From positions 434,001 to 498,000 of the forward strand of contig NC_016483.1 of the NCBI RefSeq assembly GCF_000227115.2: a stretch of DNA of 64,000 bases. The letters are read 5' to 3'. The DNA comes from Naumovozyma dairenensis CBS 421 (Eukaryota > Ascomycota > Saccharomycetes > Saccharomycetales > Saccharomycetaceae). The position numbers were made by a program, and so were the translations under genes. How positions within the stretch are numbered: position 1 is the first letter of the stretch; each line of letters begins with the position of its first letter. Below are positions 62,256 to 64,000 of this stretch, in pieces. The notes beneath the pieces are model-generated. The model had not been told where the DNA came from and did no database searches. It saw nothing but the letters and a program-made list of their open reading frames with translations.

Positions 62256-64000
62256 CTAATTGTCAGAAAGTATATTGTCTTCATTATCAGCGTTATCTAC
62301 CTCACAATGATCAGTACCTTCAGAAATGACTGATTTCGAATCATCATTGTGGGGAGACCAAATGATTTCACCACTTGTTGACCGTTCGGTACCAGCGGAA
62401 AATATGTTACTACGGCCCATTGCTGACCGTATGTTTGAGTTCACTGCTTCACTATCTGAATGGGGTCCTATATTCTCATCGTCTGAATCAAGCGTATTGT
62501 CTCGAATCTGTTGAGGGTTGCTGTTTAGTCTATTTGTCAACGACAAGCCATTATTACGACTGATAGGTACGCTCTCTTCGGAGGAAGACTCCTCCTGAAT
62601 AACATTATCCGTTTCATTGGGTGGACTAGCCAAAAAATACCGTTTCGAATTCCTTCTTCCTAAAGTTCCGCCGTGTCTGCTACCAATATAGCTTCTTTTA
62701 CCTGTCCATGAACGCTGGCTACCAAATCTCGGAAGAACAGATTCTTTTAAGGAACCACTTTTAATCATCCTAACATTCTTAGTGATTGGTAGCGTCGTAG
62801 TTGTAATATCATAAAAAGAATCGGTTCTAGAACTTCTTTCGGATGTACTCGATGCACCAGAAATCACACTCAAATCTCTCCGTATAAATTTTCTATGATA
62901 ACCTGTGATTATGTTGTCTCCTAGTTTGGGAGATTGTTGTAAGGTTCCTGAAGTATCATTAGTACCTTTCATTGGATCTTCAAATTTAATCGATGAGGTA
63001 TTCCCGTCAGTAGAGTATTCTGAATTATAAGTGTCGTTCGATATCTGTGAAACAAATGATAGAGGTCTTGCTCTGCCTGAGCCTGAACGGCCTGCTCTTT
63101 TATCTTCATTAGGAAGAAAGTAGGAATTGTCGACCGACTCACTATCATAATTTGCAAGTGAACTACGAGAAAAATCGCTTGACACTATCGATTTTAATTT
63201 TTTCAAATTTGGCTCTGCGATTGTTATCGATTCTTTCAGTTTCGTACCTTGCATTTTGTGACGTGCTGAATCATCAGTTTGTGCCTTGGCATTTTTGAGA
63301 GACTTCGATGGGGAAGTCTTCGAGTTTATTGGTGAGTTTTTCTTTATCGTTGTTTCACTTGTTTTTACAGAAGTAATGTCCTTAACGGGTGATTCGCTAT
63401 TTTTCCTACGATAAGAATTCGAGATAGAGGTGGACGGGCTACGAGTATCACCATAGTTTGAAGTTAATGTATTCGAATCAGGAGTGGAATTGTTCAAATA
63501 TTTTTTTTGTTTGAAAAACTTTGACATCTTTTTGAAGATGTTGTTTTTTCCAGGCGTAGTTTCTTTGCTCACAGATGAATCAATTCTTGACAACGGTTTG
63601 GAAGCTGTATTCTCTTTCTGTTCTTGATCATCGAGAGATGTAAATGACTTCTTCCCGCTAGGTAAACTTGGATCTATTCGTTTGCTGATCCTTCTACTTA
63701 TCGACTTCACTAGTTTCAATTCCCTTAAATCATCAGTTTCCTTTAGAAGATCTTGACCAATATTAGGGGAACTGGATTCAAATACCTTTCTGACAGACAG
63801 TAACGATCGGCTCCTTTTGGGTTGGTTGACCTTTTCGTGTCTCTTCTCTCGTTGCAACAATAAAGTCCATGTGGCTGACAGCAAATCGGACTTTCTTTTC
63901 TGAACAGAAACTTTCATTGCCTGCGTATCAAACCCAGTTCTTTTTAAATTCTTAAGTAGTTTCCTCTCCAGCTTTGAATGGAAATGAATCGTACCATTGC
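62256..64000 (-). CDS. YPL150W-type protein kinase, C-terminal part (partial)
   Basis: The frame is open through the right edge (codons upstream of the Met at 63917 continue NGTIHFHSKLERKLLKNLKRTGFDTQAMK), so this is the C-terminal part of a larger protein; the kinase domain would lie outside the window. The visible part begins with a post-kinase helical module (GFDTQAM-KVSVQKRKSDLLSATWTLLLQREKR), the layout of Gin4/Hsl1-like kinases. A long Ser/Thr/Lys-rich disordered tail follows, with a basic segment IFKKMSKFFKQKKYL and an acidic C-terminus. ATG5 and YPL150W are adjacent and co-oriented in S. cerevisiae, which supports the assignment. Function of YPL150W is unknown. Confidence 0.75.
   Translation of the reverse strand, partial: NGTIHFHSKLERKLLKNLKRTGFDTQAMKVSVQKRKSDLLSATWTLLLQREKRHEKVNQPKRSRSLLSVRKVFESSSPNIGQDLLKETDDLRELKLVKSISRRISKRIDPSLPSGKKSFTSLDDQEQKENTASKPLSRIDSSVSKETTPGKNNIFKKMSKFFKQKKYLNNSTPDSNTLTSNYGDTRSPSTSISNSYRRKNSESPVKDITSVKTSETTIKKNSPINSKTSPSKSLKNAKAQTDDSARHKMQGTKLKESITIAEPNLKKLKSIVSSDFSRSSLANYDSESVDNSYFLPNEDKRAGRSGSGRARPLSFVSQISNDTYNSEYSTDGNTSSIKFEDPMKGTNDTSGTLQQSPKLGDNIITGYHRKFIRRDLSVISGASSTSERSSRTDSFYDITTTTLPITKNVRMIKSGSLKESVLPRFGSQRSWTGKRSYIGSRHGGTLGRRNSKRYFLASPPNETDNVIQEESSSEESVPISRNNGLSLTNRLNSNPQQIRDNTLDSDDENIGPHSDSEAVNSNIRSAMGRSNIFSAGTERSTSGEIIWSPHNDDSKSVISEGTDHCEVDNADNEDNILSDN

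Overview
This is a gene-dense, AT-rich nuclear segment of a budding yeast (Saccharomycetaceae). The evidence is compact intergenic regions, short introns with the yeast consensus (GTATGT...TACTAAC...AG), an intron-containing U3 snoRNA gene, and proteins that are mostly recognisable as Saccharomyces cerevisiae orthologues. Low-complexity Asn, Ser and Thr tracts are frequent. The gene order interleaves two S. cerevisiae sister (ohnologous) regions. These are the YPL121-YPL150 block of chromosome XVI (MEI5, TFB2, RNY1, SPC29, KAP120, NAN1, HHO1, TBF1, TAF14, SPO19, RPL5, COX11, RDS2, SPP1, UME1, NOP53, PPT2, ATG5, YPL150W) and the YOR208-YOR239 block of chromosome XV (PTP2, NPT1, STE13, ABP140). 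ISU, GIP3/HER1, FRK1/KIN4, RPL33, U3 and KES1/HES1 are shared by both. Many genes of the ancestral track are absent (for example RPB10, MGM1, STE4, RUD3, ODC, MCP1, MKK, DFR1 and PXA1 orthologues). This points to a post-whole-genome-duplication species that sorted its duplicates differently from S. cerevisiae, such as a Naumovozyma- or Kazachstania-like yeast. I cannot fix the species.

Layout. 0-7 kb: MEI5, TFB2, RNY1 (+) and SPC29 (-). 7-20 kb: PTP2 (+), then KAP120, NPT1 and NAN1 (-). 20-25 kb: HHO1 and TBF1 (+), and spliced TAF14 (-). 25-32.3 kb: SPO19, STE13, RPL5 and COX11 (-). 32.6-34.1 kb: RDS2 (+). 35.9-49 kb: ISU (-), then GIP3/HER1, SPP1, UME1 and a Kin4/Frk1 kinase (+). 50.5-52.5 kb: spliced RPL33 (-), a GC-rich structured locus and spliced U3 (+). 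53.7-59.3 kb: KES1, NOP53, PPT2 and an ABP140 remnant (+). 59.5-64 kb: ATG5 (-), an ecdysoneless/SGT1-family gene (+) and the C-terminal part of a YPL150W-type kinase (-), which runs off the right edge.

Functional themes. Ribosome synthesis is represented by NAN1, NOP53, U3, RPL5 and RPL33, with PAC/RRPE promoter motifs. Meiosis is represented by MEI5 with a URS1-like site, SPO19 with an Ndt80-type element, and UME1, which encodes a corepressor of early meiotic genes. ISU is preceded by two Aft1-type iron-response sites. No transposons, tRNA genes, CRISPR arrays or viral sequences were seen.

Most unusual points: (1) an ABP140 gene that keeps the N-terminal actin-binding (Lifeact) half but has lost the tRNA methyltransferase half, and whose frame breaks twice at A-runs; (2) histone H1 read through into a hydrophobic tail at an A15 run; (3) an unassigned GC-rich, foldable RNA-like locus between RPL33 and U3; (4) an ecdysoneless-family gene that I believe S. 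cerevisiae lacks.
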